Below, piece by piece: positions 30,643 to 38,943 of a stretch of DNA of 61,321 bases. The notes beneath the pieces were generated by a model. It saw only the letters and a program-made list of their open reading frames with translations, was not told where the DNA came from and did not search any database. The stretch's first letter is position 1. The number at the start of each line of letters is the position of its first letter. This stretch comes from a virus, in IMG/VR virus record IMGVR_UViG_3300032134_000002, positions 1 to 61,321 of that record, one strand, 5' to 3'. Position numbers and translations under genes: made by a program.

Positions 30643-31671
30643 ATGCCTAAATCCAATGCAGCAGAAAACTTAGAACACGATGAAAGCTATGACCAATTTG
30701 CAGGAGCCGATGCAATCGAACAGGACGACCTTGAGGGCCTTGATCGCGGTGACGATCCAGAGGCTGTGGTTGAGGAAACCACCGAGGAAGTTGCCGAGGA
30801 AACCACCGAGGAAGTTGCCCAGGAAGTTGCCGAGGTAGAAGCTACTGAGGGCGACGCAGAAGCCGCTGTGAGCGACGAACTCGAGGAAGAGGAAGTCGTA
30901 GAAGAGGACGTAGAAGAGACCGCTGAAGAGACCGCTGAAGAGGCTCCTGAAGAGACCGAGAAGGCCGAGGAAAAGCCACACATGGTGCCGAAGTCCCGTA
31001 TGGACGAAGAGATCGCTCGACGCCGCCAACTGGAGGACCGTTTAGCGAAATTGGAAGAGGCCGCTAAGCCCAAGGAACCAGAAAAACCAGAATTCGATTT
31101 CGATTCTAAGGAAGCTGAGTACATGGAAGCTGTCTTGGATGGTGAGACGGACAAGGCAAAAGCGGTGCGCAAAGAGATTCGTACAGCGGAACGTGAAGCA
31201 ATGGCCAGCGAGCTGCGAAATGACATCAGTAACACAACTAATGTCACCAAACAGCAGTTGGATTTAGATGCTGCCGTGGCGGACATGGTTGCTGCGTACC
31301 CAGTGTTGGACACATCCAGTGACCAGGCCAATCAGGAGATGATCCAGGAAGCCAACGAACTGATGGGAATGTACGCTGATACAGGCATGCCATCGGCAGA
31401 CGCACTGCGTAAAGCGGTTCGTTTAACCTTGGCATCCAATGCGCCGGAATTGCTCCAGCCAAAAGCTGTTGCGACAAAGCCCGCAGCCAAGAAACGCACA
31501 ACGAACGTTGAGCAGAAACTGGAAGCCGCGAATAAGCAGCCAGCGAAATTAGCGGGCGAGAGTGCGACCACACGGACTGAAGAAACGATCGACATCACCA
31601 TGATGACTGATACGGACTTTGACAAGTTGTCTGAAGCCCAAATGAAGCGTTTACGCGGTGATTTCGGCTAA
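30643..31671 (+). CDS. Scaffolding protein
   Basis: A 342-residue, extremely acidic protein with Glu/Val/Ala/Thr repeats between residues 40 and 110 (EETTEEVAEETTEEVAQEVA), then a helical middle and a basic-to-mixed C-terminus. Position between portal and capsid and this composition are characteristic of podovirus scaffolds. GGAGG precedes the ATG. The 47-nt gap before it carries no operator. Confidence 0.85.
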   Translation: MPKSNAAENLEHDESYDQFAGADAIEQDDLEGLDRGDDPEAVVEETTEEVAEETTEEVAQEVAEVEATEGDAEAAVSDELEEEEVVEEDVEETAEETAEEAPEETEKAEEKPHMVPKSRMDEEIARRRQLEDRLAKLEEAAKPKEPEKPEFDFDSKEAEYMEAVLDGETDKAKAVRKEIRTAEREAMASELRNDISNTTNVTKQQLDLDAAVADMVAAYPVLDTSSDQANQEMIQEANELMGMYADTGMPSADALRKAVRLTLASNAPELLQPKAVATKPAAKKRTTNVEQKLEAANKQPAKLAGESATTRTEETIDITMMTDTDFDKLSEAQMKRLRGDFG

Positions 31672-31928
31672 TGCGAGAGGCAATTACGACTGCCTACGTC
31701 GAGGAGCATCCAGAACTGCTGTTTTTCGATGGTTTGGATGAGGCCATTATCGGCGTTAATTTGTGCATGAGTGGTAACCCTAGGGTTGCCTACTCGGCCC
31801 ACAAGATCATGGTATGCCTCGCAGAACGGGGCATGGGGTATGGAGAAGCAAAGGAGTTTATGGAGTTCAACATCGAGAGTGCGTACCTCGGTGAGTACAC
31901 GCCAGCGGTGATTGATGACCTGTTCTAG
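31671..31928 (+). CDS. Hypothetical small structural-module protein
   Basis: An 85-residue acidic protein whose ATG overlaps the scaffold stop (TAATG). It ends in GEAKEFMEFNIESAYLGEYT, which I recall from small proteins of phages in this position, but no function is known. It is followed by the noncoding region before the capsid gene. Confidence 0.65.
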   Translation: MREAITTAYVEEHPELLFFDGLDEAIIGVNLCMSGNPRVAYSAHKIMVCLAERGMGYGEAKEFMEFNIESAYLGEYTPAVIDDLF

Positions 31929-31952
31929 CGCGGTCATCGTTTCCCTTAATAT

Positions 31953-31967
31953 ATAAGCTGTGCTAAT
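31953..31967 (+). promoter_or_regulatory. Operator/promoter of the noncoding RNA candidate
   Basis: ATAAGCTGTGCTAAT with rightward -10 TAATAT (31964-31969); the -35 (TTCCCT, 31941-31946) is weak. No protein gene starts downstream before the terminator at 32137. Confidence 0.8.
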
Positions 31968-31975
31968 ATATACGC

Positions 31976-32166
31976 AAAGGCCCGTCTTACAGTACGACAA
32001 CTGTCCAGGCCTAAGTTTTTCGACTGCCACACGATACGTGGTAGCCCTCGCCTAGCTCAATAAGGCCATGAGTTCGTCCCTCTTTAAAAGGTCGCTATTT
32101 CGTTCGGACACGACACGTCCAACACATGCAGTGGTTGTCGCCCCTGCTTGATGAATGGCGACTTTT
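31976..32166 (+). ncRNA. Candidate phage noncoding RNA (about 190 nt)
   Basis: Own operator-promoter, no credible frame, several stems and a terminal hairpin with a T run. Stem A: AGGCC (31978-31982) with GGCCT (32008-32012), enclosing ACAGT/ACTGT (31989-31993, 32000-32004). Stem B: CTGCCAC (32024-32030) with GTGGTAG (32038-32044), one G-U. Stem C: GTT-GGAC (32102-32109) with GTCCAAC (32117-32123). The end is GTCGCC/GGCGAC plus TTTT. The 5' end is inferred from the -10 box. It is followed at once by the capsid operator. Confidence 0.6.
32137..32166 (+). terminator. Intrinsic terminator before the capsid promoter
   Basis: GTCGCC (32137-32142) pairs perfectly with GGCGAC (32157-32162) and TTTT follows. 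The 14-nt loop is long and the T run short, so strength is probably moderate. Confidence 0.65.
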
Positions 32167-32181
32167 ATAAGCAGCACTAAT
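32167..32181 (+). promoter_or_regulatory. Operator/promoter of the capsid gene
   Basis: ATAAGCAGCACTAAT has a deviation in the right half (ACTAAT). TAATAT (32178-32183) is the likely -10; the -35 is poor. The predicted transcript starts about 14 nt before the capsid ATG. Confidence 0.7.
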
Positions 32182-32203
32182 ATTATCTAAGAGGTAAATA
32201 CTC

Positions 32204-33313
32204 ATGGCATTAACTAATTTTGCCGCTCTGACTTCAGAGCAAAAGACCGTATGGTCCCGTGATTTTTGGAAAGCAGCTCGAAATGCTTCCTTCATCAACC
32301 AATTCGCAGGCACTGGCTCTAACGCCATGGTTCAGCGTATCACTGACTTAACCAAGAGTGAGAAGGGCGCACGCGCTGTTTTAACTCTACTTGCCGATTT
32401 GTCTGGCGACGGTGTTGTAGGCGACTACACATTGGAAGGCAATGAAGAAGCGCTATCTAGCTCTGACATCATTGTTCGCATTGACCAGTTGCGTAATGCA
32501 AACCGTTTGGCTGGCCGTTTGGCTGACCAGAAGTCCATTGTTAATTTCCGTGAAGCCTCTAAGGACGCCTTGGCGTACTGGATCGCTGACCGTATGGACC
32601 AAGTAGCATTCTTAACCTTGTCTGGCTTGGCATACACCAAGAAGAACAACGGTGGTGCTCGTGCTGTAAATGCAACTGGCCAAAACTTAGGTGACATGGA
32701 ATACGCCGGTGACGTAACTGCACCAACCAGCCAGCGTCATTTGATCGCTAAAGCTGATGGTACTGTTGCTACAGGCAACTTAACCGCTTCTGACATCATG
32801 GGCTACAAGACAATTGTAAACCTTAAAGCCTACGCCAAAGACCACTATATCCGTGGTGTACGTGGTAAAGGTGGTGAAGAGATGTTCCACATGTTCGTAA
32901 CCCCACAAGGCATGGCTGACTTGAAGTTAGACTCTGACTTCTTGGCCAACGTTCGTAACGCAGGTGTTCGAGGTTCAGGTAACGGTTTGTTCTCTGGTAC
33001 TTCAAGCGTAATGGTAGACGGCGTGATGGTTCACGAATTCCGCCATGTATACGACACCTCTGGTGAAGCGTCTGGTTCTAAGTTTGGTGCTTCTGGCACA
33101 GTAGACGGCCAACGCGCTTTGTTCTGTGGTGCACAGGCATTGGCATTAGCTGACATTAACGATGCAGACTGGGTTGAAGAAACCTATGACTACGGTAACC
33201 AGCATGGTATCTCCGTAGGTAAGATTCTAGGCTTCCGTAAGCCTAAGTACACCAGCATGGTAACTGGCGACACCCAAGATTTTGGTGTGATCGCATTAGA
33301 CACCGCGCTGTAA
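32204..33313 (+). CDS. N4-gp56 family major capsid protein
   Basis: A 369-residue main shell protein. The start (MALTNFAALTSEQKTVWSRD), LRNANRLAGRLADQKS, WIADRMDQVAF and a C-terminal IAL segment fit the N4-gp56/DUF4043 family. AAGAGG precedes the ATG. Codon use is markedly more biased than in neighbours, as expected for the most abundant virion protein. It has its own operator-promoter and an intrinsic terminator, forming a single-gene unit. Confidence 0.92.
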   Translation: MALTNFAALTSEQKTVWSRDFWKAARNASFINQFAGTGSNAMVQRITDLTKSEKGARAVLTLLADLSGDGVVGDYTLEGNEEALSSSDIIVRIDQLRNANRLAGRLADQKSIVNFREASKDALAYWIADRMDQVAFLTLSGLAYTKKNNGGARAVNATGQNLGDMEYAGDVTAPTSQRHLIAKADGTVATGNLTASDIMGYKTIVNLKAYAKDHYIRGVRGKGGEEMFHMFVTPQGMADLKLDSDFLANVRNAGVRGSGNGLFSGTSSVMVDGVMVHEFRHVYDTSGEASGSKFGASGTVDGQRALFCGAQALALADINDADWVEETYDYGNQHGISVGKILGFRKPKYTSMVTGDTQDFGVIALDTAL

Positions 33314-33329
33314 CCCAATAGGGCCTCTT

Positions 33330-33361
33330 CCCCCGGCCTAGCGTAGCGTCGGGGGCTTTTT
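33330..33361 (+). terminator. Intrinsic terminator after the capsid gene
   Basis: CCCCCG pairs with CGGGGG around a 14-nt loop, followed by C and five T residues. Partial termination here would raise capsid mRNA over downstream genes. Confidence 0.9.
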
Positions 33362-33373
33362 GGAGTTTTTATT

Positions 33374-33748
33374 ATGTTGATTTCTGATAAGGCACTGCAC
33401 ATTGCTTCTCTAAGCGGACAATCCGTTTGGTTCGAGGCTGGCGTAGCGCAAGAAGTCCCCCCACTTATAGTGGACGAATGTATTGCTGCGGGTGCATACC
33501 CAGTCGGCAAACAACCACAGACAAAAAAATCAGTTGCTACATCTGCAACGGTTGAAGTAGATGAAGTCTCAGATGAGGATCAAGCTATGGAAATCATGGC
33601 CGCAATTGAGCAACTGATGGATAAAGGTGACAACAAAGCCTTTTCAAAAAATGGTGATCCCAGAGTCCGCAGTATCGAGAAGATACTGGGCTACGACATC
33701 ACCTCTCAGCAACGGGATACAGCTTGGGCTGAACTAAGTGAGGCGTAA
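33374..33748 (+). CDS. Hypothetical head-module protein
   Basis: A 124-residue protein. The N-terminal part (FEAGVAQEVPPLIVDECIAA) resembles small FluMu-like N-terminal domains, and the C-terminus (DPRVRSIEKILGYDITSQQR) is a pattern seen in phage head proteins. GGAG lies 9 nt before the ATG. It overlaps the next gene by one base. Role unknown, perhaps head completion. Confidence 0.65.
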   Translation: MLISDKALHIASLSGQSVWFEAGVAQEVPPLIVDECIAAGAYPVGKQPQTKKSVATSATVEVDEVSDEDQAMEIMAAIEQLMDKGDNKAFSKNGDPRVRSIEKILGYDITSQQRDTAWAELSEA

Positions 33749-34401
33749 TGGCCATTGCAGCGAATGATATCATTAGTAAAGCACAGATTGTCCTGCAAGA
33801 TGTCGCGGGAGGCCGTTGGTCTTCTGCGGAGTTGCTGGGGTGGCTAAACGATGGGCAGCGAGAAATATGCTTGCTCAAACCTTCCGTAAGCGCAACCAAC
33901 CAATCCATAGCGATGGTTGCAGGCACTAAGCAGGCAATCCCGGCTACTGGTCTCCAAGTATTGCGGATTGTGCGCAATTTAAGCAGTGCGGGGGCAGGCG
34001 GAAAAGTGATCCGTGTAATCAGTCGTGATGTGCTCGATGTACGGCAACCACTTTGGCACAGCGTGACAGGCACAACAGTTGCTGACCACTACACCTTCGA
34101 TGAGCTAGACCCACGTACGTTTTACGTTTACCCGCCAAATGATGGCAACGGGCACGTCGAGGTTGTTTACGCCGTAGAGCCAACGCAAGTTGCATCAGGT
34201 GGGAATATCTCTATCCCAGACATCCACACGAATAATTTGCTGGACTACATCCTTTATCGTGCATACGCGAAAGAAGCCGACCACGCGGGCAACGAGCAGC
34301 GCAGCCACCAGCATTATAAAGCGATGGTCAGCTCCCTCGGCATAAAGATCCAGTTGGACTCCGTAACCAGCCCGAATACGCGCACAGTCGCACAGGTATA
34401 A
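33748..34401 (+). CDS. Head-tail adaptor protein (DUF6682-like)
   Basis: A 217-residue protein with AAELLGWLNDGQREI-type N-terminal helix, a beta-rich middle (FYVYPPNDGNGHVEVVYAVE) and a C-terminal helix (LLDYILYRAYAKEADHAGNE). This fold pattern is that of phage adaptor proteins acting below the portal. Position after the capsid gene agrees. Confidence 0.8.
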   Translation: MAIAANDIISKAQIVLQDVAGGRWSSAELLGWLNDGQREICLLKPSVSATNQSIAMVAGTKQAIPATGLQVLRIVRNLSSAGAGGKVIRVISRDVLDVRQPLWHSVTGTTVADHYTFDELDPRTFYVYPPNDGNGHVEVVYAVEPTQVASGGNISIPDIHTNNLLDYILYRAYAKEADHAGNEQRSHQHYKAMVSSLGIKIQLDSVTSPNTRTVAQV

Positions 34402-34404
34402 CCC

Positions 34405-35031
34405 ATGAATTACAAAGACATGGTCAGCCTACTTCCATACCACATTGCAGGTTGCCCTGACTTTGTGGCGGAAAAGGCGATTAAAGATGCAGTGCTCAGC
34501 TTCTGTAAACGCAGCGGGGCATATCGGGCAACCCTCGACCCAATCATGACAGTTTCAGGTCTGTTCGAGTACGATGTTGACCTCCCGAAGAACACAAACA
34601 TTGTTGAGGTTCACTCAGTCACCCTAGGTGACAAAGAGATTGAACCCGATACTGAACAGGGCGCAACTCATGCGAACCCAAAGTGGCGGACTGAAAAAGC
34701 CACACCAACGAACTACATTCGTACGGACAATAAGACGTTGTATTTGGTCCCTGCACCTATCAAAGCGGGTGATGTGGTCACTGTGTATGCGTCGATAAAA
34801 CCGACATTGTCTGCCACGAGCATCTCAACCAGTTTTGTAGAAGACTATGTTGACGGCATCATGGCTGGTGCTTTAGCCAACCTGTTTAACGCACACGACA
34901 TGCCGTGGGCTAACCCCCAGCGCGCAATGAAACATGAGGCCGAATTTGAGGCCCACATTCGCGATGCTAGAAACAAAGCGGATGGCCGAAGAGGGTCAAC
35001 CCGCAGGACCGTTCAGTACGGTGGCCTGTAA
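34405..35031 (+). CDS. Second adaptor/tail-tube-like protein
   Basis: A 208-residue protein starting 3 nt after the previous stop. It shows the same outline: N-terminal helices, beta middle (KTLYLVPAPIKAGDVVTVYA) and C-terminal helices ending in a basic tail. It is likely the next ring below the portal, comparable to T7 gp11, but the family is not certain. Confidence 0.7.
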   Translation: MNYKDMVSLLPYHIAGCPDFVAEKAIKDAVLSFCKRSGAYRATLDPIMTVSGLFEYDVDLPKNTNIVEVHSVTLGDKEIEPDTEQGATHANPKWRTEKATPTNYIRTDNKTLYLVPAPIKAGDVVTVYASIKPTLSATSISTSFVEDYVDGIMAGALANLFNAHDMPWANPQRAMKHEAEFEAHIRDARNKADGRRGSTRRTVQYGGL

Positions 35032-35465
35032 TGGTAGAGCTGATCCCCGCAACGAAAGCCAGTATCCGTAAAAACTACGAGTATTTTCACGGCGGCATGT
35101 TGGAAATAATCCGCAAAGTGAGAGCGGAGTTTTTGCCTGCTGACATCTACCATCAGCTGATGTCGGGCGAGATCCACTTGTATTGGGTTGAGGATGGATC
35201 AGACCGTTTAGGTTTTACAATACTCAGCCAATACGATTCAGGCTATGAGCGGGTTCCCACGTTAATGATTGACCACCTTTGGTTACGTCAAGGCGTAAAT
35301 GTGTTCGCCGAGGCTGTAGCCGCAGGGTATGACCTAGCCGCCGAAATAGGCGTTGAACGTATTGAATTCAATTCTGCCCGTTTGGGCTGGGGCAAACGGG
35401 TAAAGGAACTGGGTTTCTCTCCTGTCTGCGTAACATATCGATGTCAGGTGAACAAAAATGGGTAG
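35031..35465 (+). CDS. GNAT-fold protein of the head/internal module
   Basis: A 144-residue protein with GNAT-like architecture: LYWVEDGSDRLGFTILSQYD, a central IDHLWLRQG strand and RIEFNSARLGWGKRVKELGF. Related N-acetyltransferase-like proteins are common at this place in podovirus genomes. The acetyl-CoA loop (Q/RxxGxG/A) is not well conserved, so the fold may be structural. Overlaps the previous gene by one base. Confidence 0.7.
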   Translation: MVELIPATKASIRKNYEYFHGGMLEIIRKVRAEFLPADIYHQLMSGEIHLYWVEDGSDRLGFTILSQYDSGYERVPTLMIDHLWLRQGVNVFAEAVAAGYDLAAEIGVERIEFNSARLGWGKRVKELGFSPVCVTYRCQVNKNG

Positions 35466-36048
35466 TTCAGCAACAAAAGTACCGCAGGGCGCACATGAAA
35501 AAGCACTGGTTGATAATGCAAACACGATTACGGACCGCCATAAAAGTCTGTACCGCCCCCATGAAGCGGGCCTTGTTAAAGAGTCTGGGCGCGATGTTTC
35601 TGGCGTCCTTGGCGGTCGAGCAAATGCTGATATGGCTCAGGCCTTTAGTGGCAGTCAAGGTGCCGGCTTGGGTACTTCTAATTCTAGTGGGGGCTTTGGC
35701 AGCGGTCGCTCTATGATGGGCCAGTCTAAACAAGGCGTTGTCCAAAATAATGCTCTGGGCGGCGCACTGGCATCAGCCGATGGCAAGGCACAGGATGTCA
35801 AAGACACAGCCCAATTGGGCGCACTGACTTTGGGTCAGGGTGGGCGCTCAATTGCCATGAGAGGTTTATCGAATGCCGCTAGGGCTCAAAACGAGGAGCT
35901 GCTGGCCAAAGCACAAGCATCAAGCAGTATGCAGGACACTAACATGGCATTCGGGGCGGACCTAGGAGCGGGTATGTATAGAAAAGCCAACCCATTCGAC
36001 ACTTCAAAAACGGACGAACTGATCGCCCAGTTAAAGAAATTATCATAA
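35458..36048 (+). CDS. Putative internal virion protein
   Basis: A 196-residue Gly/Ser/Ala-rich protein (GGFGSGRSMMGQS and similar). It overlaps the previous gene by 8 nt. Composition and position, ahead of two more such proteins and a giant one, point to a small internal virion (ejection) protein. Confidence 0.65.
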   Translation: MGSSATKVPQGAHEKALVDNANTITDRHKSLYRPHEAGLVKESGRDVSGVLGGRANADMAQAFSGSQGAGLGTSNSSGGFGSGRSMMGQSKQGVVQNNALGGALASADGKAQDVKDTAQLGALTLGQGGRSIAMRGLSNAARAQNEELLAKAQASSSMQDTNMAFGADLGAGMYRKANPFDTSKTDELIAQLKKLS

Positions 36049-36058
36049 GGCAAATATT

Positions 36059-36841
36059 ATGGCGCAAGTGAAAGAGTACGAACTCGGAAAAACGTCTAAA
36101 AGTCCTAAAGACCGTTTCGTAAACCAAACAAAATATGGCATGAACGACGCTGCAAAGGACGAGTACAGCCTACGTTCACGCGAAGCCGCAATGAGCGGCG
36201 ACTCATCCTGGGGCGCTATGTCCGAGGCAGAGCGCGTGGGTGCTGCCCGTAAACCCCAAATTGATGCAGCCAATGCACGTAATGGTGGGAACAGCGGCGG
36301 TAATGACGGTGGTAGCCAACAAGTGGCGTCCGCAGTTGAGTCAGGACCAAGCGCAGGCGACACGTTAGCCAGCATTACCCGTGAACAGCTTAAACATTAC
36401 CTAGAGACCTATGGCGACATGGAAGAGGGGATGCTGGCTGACACAGACAGCACCGCCCTAATTGATTCCGCTAAAGAGTCTCAGGCGCTAGGCCAACAGG
36501 TCTCAGCAGGCATGCAGCAACGCACAATGAGCCGATATGGCGCAAGTATGACACCTGCCCAAATGGCCGCTTCAAAACGCATGAACTCATTAGGCAACGC
36601 ATCCTCATATTCGGGGGCTGTAAACAACTCTGTGCTTGACCAACGTGACCGTAACTTAGGCCTGAAATCATCACTGATGGGGATGGGTAATGAACAGCTC
36701 AATACGGCATTGGACGGTTTAGGTTCTGCCGCAGGTATGGAGGCGTCAAGAGAGGCCGCATACCAACGGGATAAAGCAAACGCACATGCGTCAAACATGA
36801 ACATGTTAGGCCAAATTATTGGCTTCGGAATGGGATTCTAA
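36059..36841 (+). CDS. Putative internal virion protein
   Basis: A 260-residue helical, Ala/Met/Ser-rich protein with a Gly/Asn linker (RNGGNSGGNDGG) near residue 80. AAGG precedes the ATG. Located between other internal proteins, 2 nt before the next. Likely ejected with DNA or part of the inner core. Confidence 0.65.
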   Translation: MAQVKEYELGKTSKSPKDRFVNQTKYGMNDAAKDEYSLRSREAAMSGDSSWGAMSEAERVGAARKPQIDAANARNGGNSGGNDGGSQQVASAVESGPSAGDTLASITREQLKHYLETYGDMEEGMLADTDSTALIDSAKESQALGQQVSAGMQQRTMSRYGASMTPAQMAASKRMNSLGNASSYSGAVNNSVLDQRDRNLGLKSSLMGMGNEQLNTALDGLGSAAGMEASREAAYQRDKANAHASNMNMLGQIIGFGMGF

Positions 36842-36843
36842 AA

Positions 36844-38943
36844 ATGGCTGGATATAACAACCCAATTTTAAACGCGGTGCTGGGTCGCCAACAAGCAGAA
36901 TTACAGAACAAGCAGTTTGAGGCATCGTTGGCGATGCAGCTGGGTCAATTCACAGAGGGTAAACGCCAGTTCGGCATTTCGGACGAGTTCCGCAAAAAGG
37001 AGCTGGCTGCGAGAACCCCCGGCTTGGAAGCCACCGCCCAGGCACAACAGCTGAAAAACCGCGCTCTACATCTGCAAGAGGCCTTCCACAACTTCCGTAA
37101 TAATATAATGGACCCTGAGACAGGCGCTTTCCCCACACCCCAACAATTGGCAGCGGACCCTGCATGGAACAATAGGGTCACTGATTTTTACAACTCCCCT
37201 CTCATCAGAAAAGTCTGGGACAACAACGACAGTGGTAAAATATTCAAAGGCTGGGTGCCCGTCAGCGAAAAACAAGCAGTCATGGAACTACACGACCCCG
37301 GCGCGCCCGAAAAAAGAACCTTTGTAACAGAGAAGGGTACGTCCGATCCAGATGATAACCCATTATTGGTGGATGAGGCTGGGTACAACCGATTCAACGG
37401 GCAGATTATTTCACAGATGGAACACGCGTCAGGGATGCTGGGCCAATTTGGGCGCGCCGCCCTACAAGACACCGGTAATGCCAGCCGTGCGCAAACTGCT
37501 ACGGCACTTGAAGCGACGGCCCCGTTAATAACCCGATCGACATTAAACAATGCCGTGCAACCGCAGCAGCAACCACAGCAGCAACCACAGCAACAGCAAC
37601 AGCCAGTAAATACTAGCGGCCAAGCAGTAGTGGAAGTGCCCGCAGCTTATGGCAACGAGGCAGGCCAGCAATTAGACCTGTTGACATCTGGGTCAAATCC
37701 CAGAAAAACAAATGTCACTAACCAGCGCAATATTCGCAATCTGTTAAGGGACCCCCAATGGGCTGTTGGGTTGTCCGACTTCACCCCGGACTCATTGGCC
37801 AACATCTCCGACACCCAGTTACAAGGTGCTGCCGAATTCCACGAAGAAGAGATTGATGTCCTTCAACGCCAAGGTAGAGCTTCGGCTAGGTCGAGTACCG
37901 TAGCGCCCCTAAGCGAGCTAGATGAGGAAAAAATTGTTGGGCACCAGTTAGCCCTGGATGAAATCAAGAAGCTCGCAGCTAATCGGGTCCAGATTGGTCA
38001 AGCCACTGAACAAAACGGGATGGCAAACAAGGCAATTGACAACGCTGTTACCACTGAATCAGTCAGCCAAAATATGGCAACCAATCCACAGATGCAGCAG
38101 ATGCTCGACCAAGCAATACAAGCAAAAGTTGGCACAGAGGGGCAACAAGTAGTAGACACCGTAACCGCTGCGGGGAACAAAATCGGGGGGGTTACGCCCG
38201 GAAAAAAACTGACCAAAAAAGACGTATACCAACTCCTACTACTAAAAAACACCGAGACCATAGATCAGGCTACATTTAACCGGTTTATAGACCACGGTGT
38301 CATGTCTAGCGATACAATAGATCTGGTCAAAAACAACGTCAACAAGCGTGTTGAGCTGGCTAAAAAACAAATGGAGCTGACATCCGACAAGAAAAAAGAT
38401 TCGGATTCCTTCATAAAGACGTTTGATGCCCTGAACGTAAGCGCCAATGAAAACCCAGCGCAGTATTTCACCAAAATGTTTGCTGGCTATAATACGGGCA
38501 AACTGACAACTGACCAGAGTGCGCACCTTAGCATTCAAGTGGGTCAGATGCTCAACGACAGGTTCAAAATCAACTTTTTTTCAGACCCGTGGGACTACCT
38601 CGTTCACGGGACCTTCGACTCGGAAGACGCAGCAGTGGGCATGAGCGGGTATGCGCGTGAAGGGGGTAAGATTTTCGCCATTGACCCAATCACTGGGGAG
38701 AGACGAAACGACATGGACGTGGAACTTACTGACTTTGACGGGGATGTACAAAACTACCTTTCTAATGAGCTCAAAGGCGTTTATGAAACCCGAGCACAGA
38801 ACATTCAGGCTGAAGTTAACCGCGTGTCCAGGAAGATTCAAGAGGGTTTCAGCAGTGTCGTTGAATACAACGCCGCTGTAGCAAAAGTTGCAATGTTGAG
38901 GGAGCAAAGTGCACAGTTGACACAGCTACAGCAGGGTAACTAA
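36844..38943 (+). CDS. Large internal virion protein
   Basis: A 699-residue, mostly helical protein with a Gln/Pro-rich linker at about 240-255 (PQQQPQQQPQQQQQP). The last base of its stop codon is shared with the next ATG (TAATG). Size and order match the second-largest T7-type core/ejection protein. No enzyme motif was found. Confidence 0.7.
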   Translation: MAGYNNPILNAVLGRQQAELQNKQFEASLAMQLGQFTEGKRQFGISDEFRKKELAARTPGLEATAQAQQLKNRALHLQEAFHNFRNNIMDPETGAFPTPQQLAADPAWNNRVTDFYNSPLIRKVWDNNDSGKIFKGWVPVSEKQAVMELHDPGAPEKRTFVTEKGTSDPDDNPLLVDEAGYNRFNGQIISQMEHASGMLGQFGRAALQDTGNASRAQTATALEATAPLITRSTLNNAVQPQQQPQQQPQQQQQPVNTSGQAVVEVPAAYGNEAGQQLDLLTSGSNPRKTNVTNQRNIRNLLRDPQWAVGLSDFTPDSLANISDTQLQGAAEFHEEEIDVLQRQGRASARSSTVAPLSELDEEKIVGHQLALDEIKKLAANRVQIGQATEQNGMANKAIDNAVTTESVSQNMATNPQMQQMLDQAIQAKVGTEGQQVVDTVTAAGNKIGGVTPGKKLTKKDVYQLLLLKNTETIDQATFNRFIDHGVMSSDTIDLVKNNVNKRVELAKKQMELTSDKKKDSDSFIKTFDALNVSANENPAQYFTKMFAGYNTGKLTTDQSAHLSIQVGQMLNDRFKINFFSDPWDYLVHGTFDSEDAAVGMSGYAREGGKIFAIDPITGERRNDMDVELTDFDGDVQNYLSNELKGVYETRAQNIQAEVNRVSRKIQEGFSSVVEYNAAVAKVAMLREQSAQLTQLQQGN

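Noticed and set aside
30687-31331. Ser-rich frame on the minus strand opposite the scaffold gene
   Set aside because: Its composition is the complement of the Glu/Ala repeats of the scaffold, and it has no start signal.
32040-32095. Possible tRNA-like T arm (GAGTTCGTCCCTC) in the pre-capsid noncoding region
   Set aside because: No matching acceptor, D or anticodon arms can be paired around it; treated as part of the noncoding RNA candidate instead.
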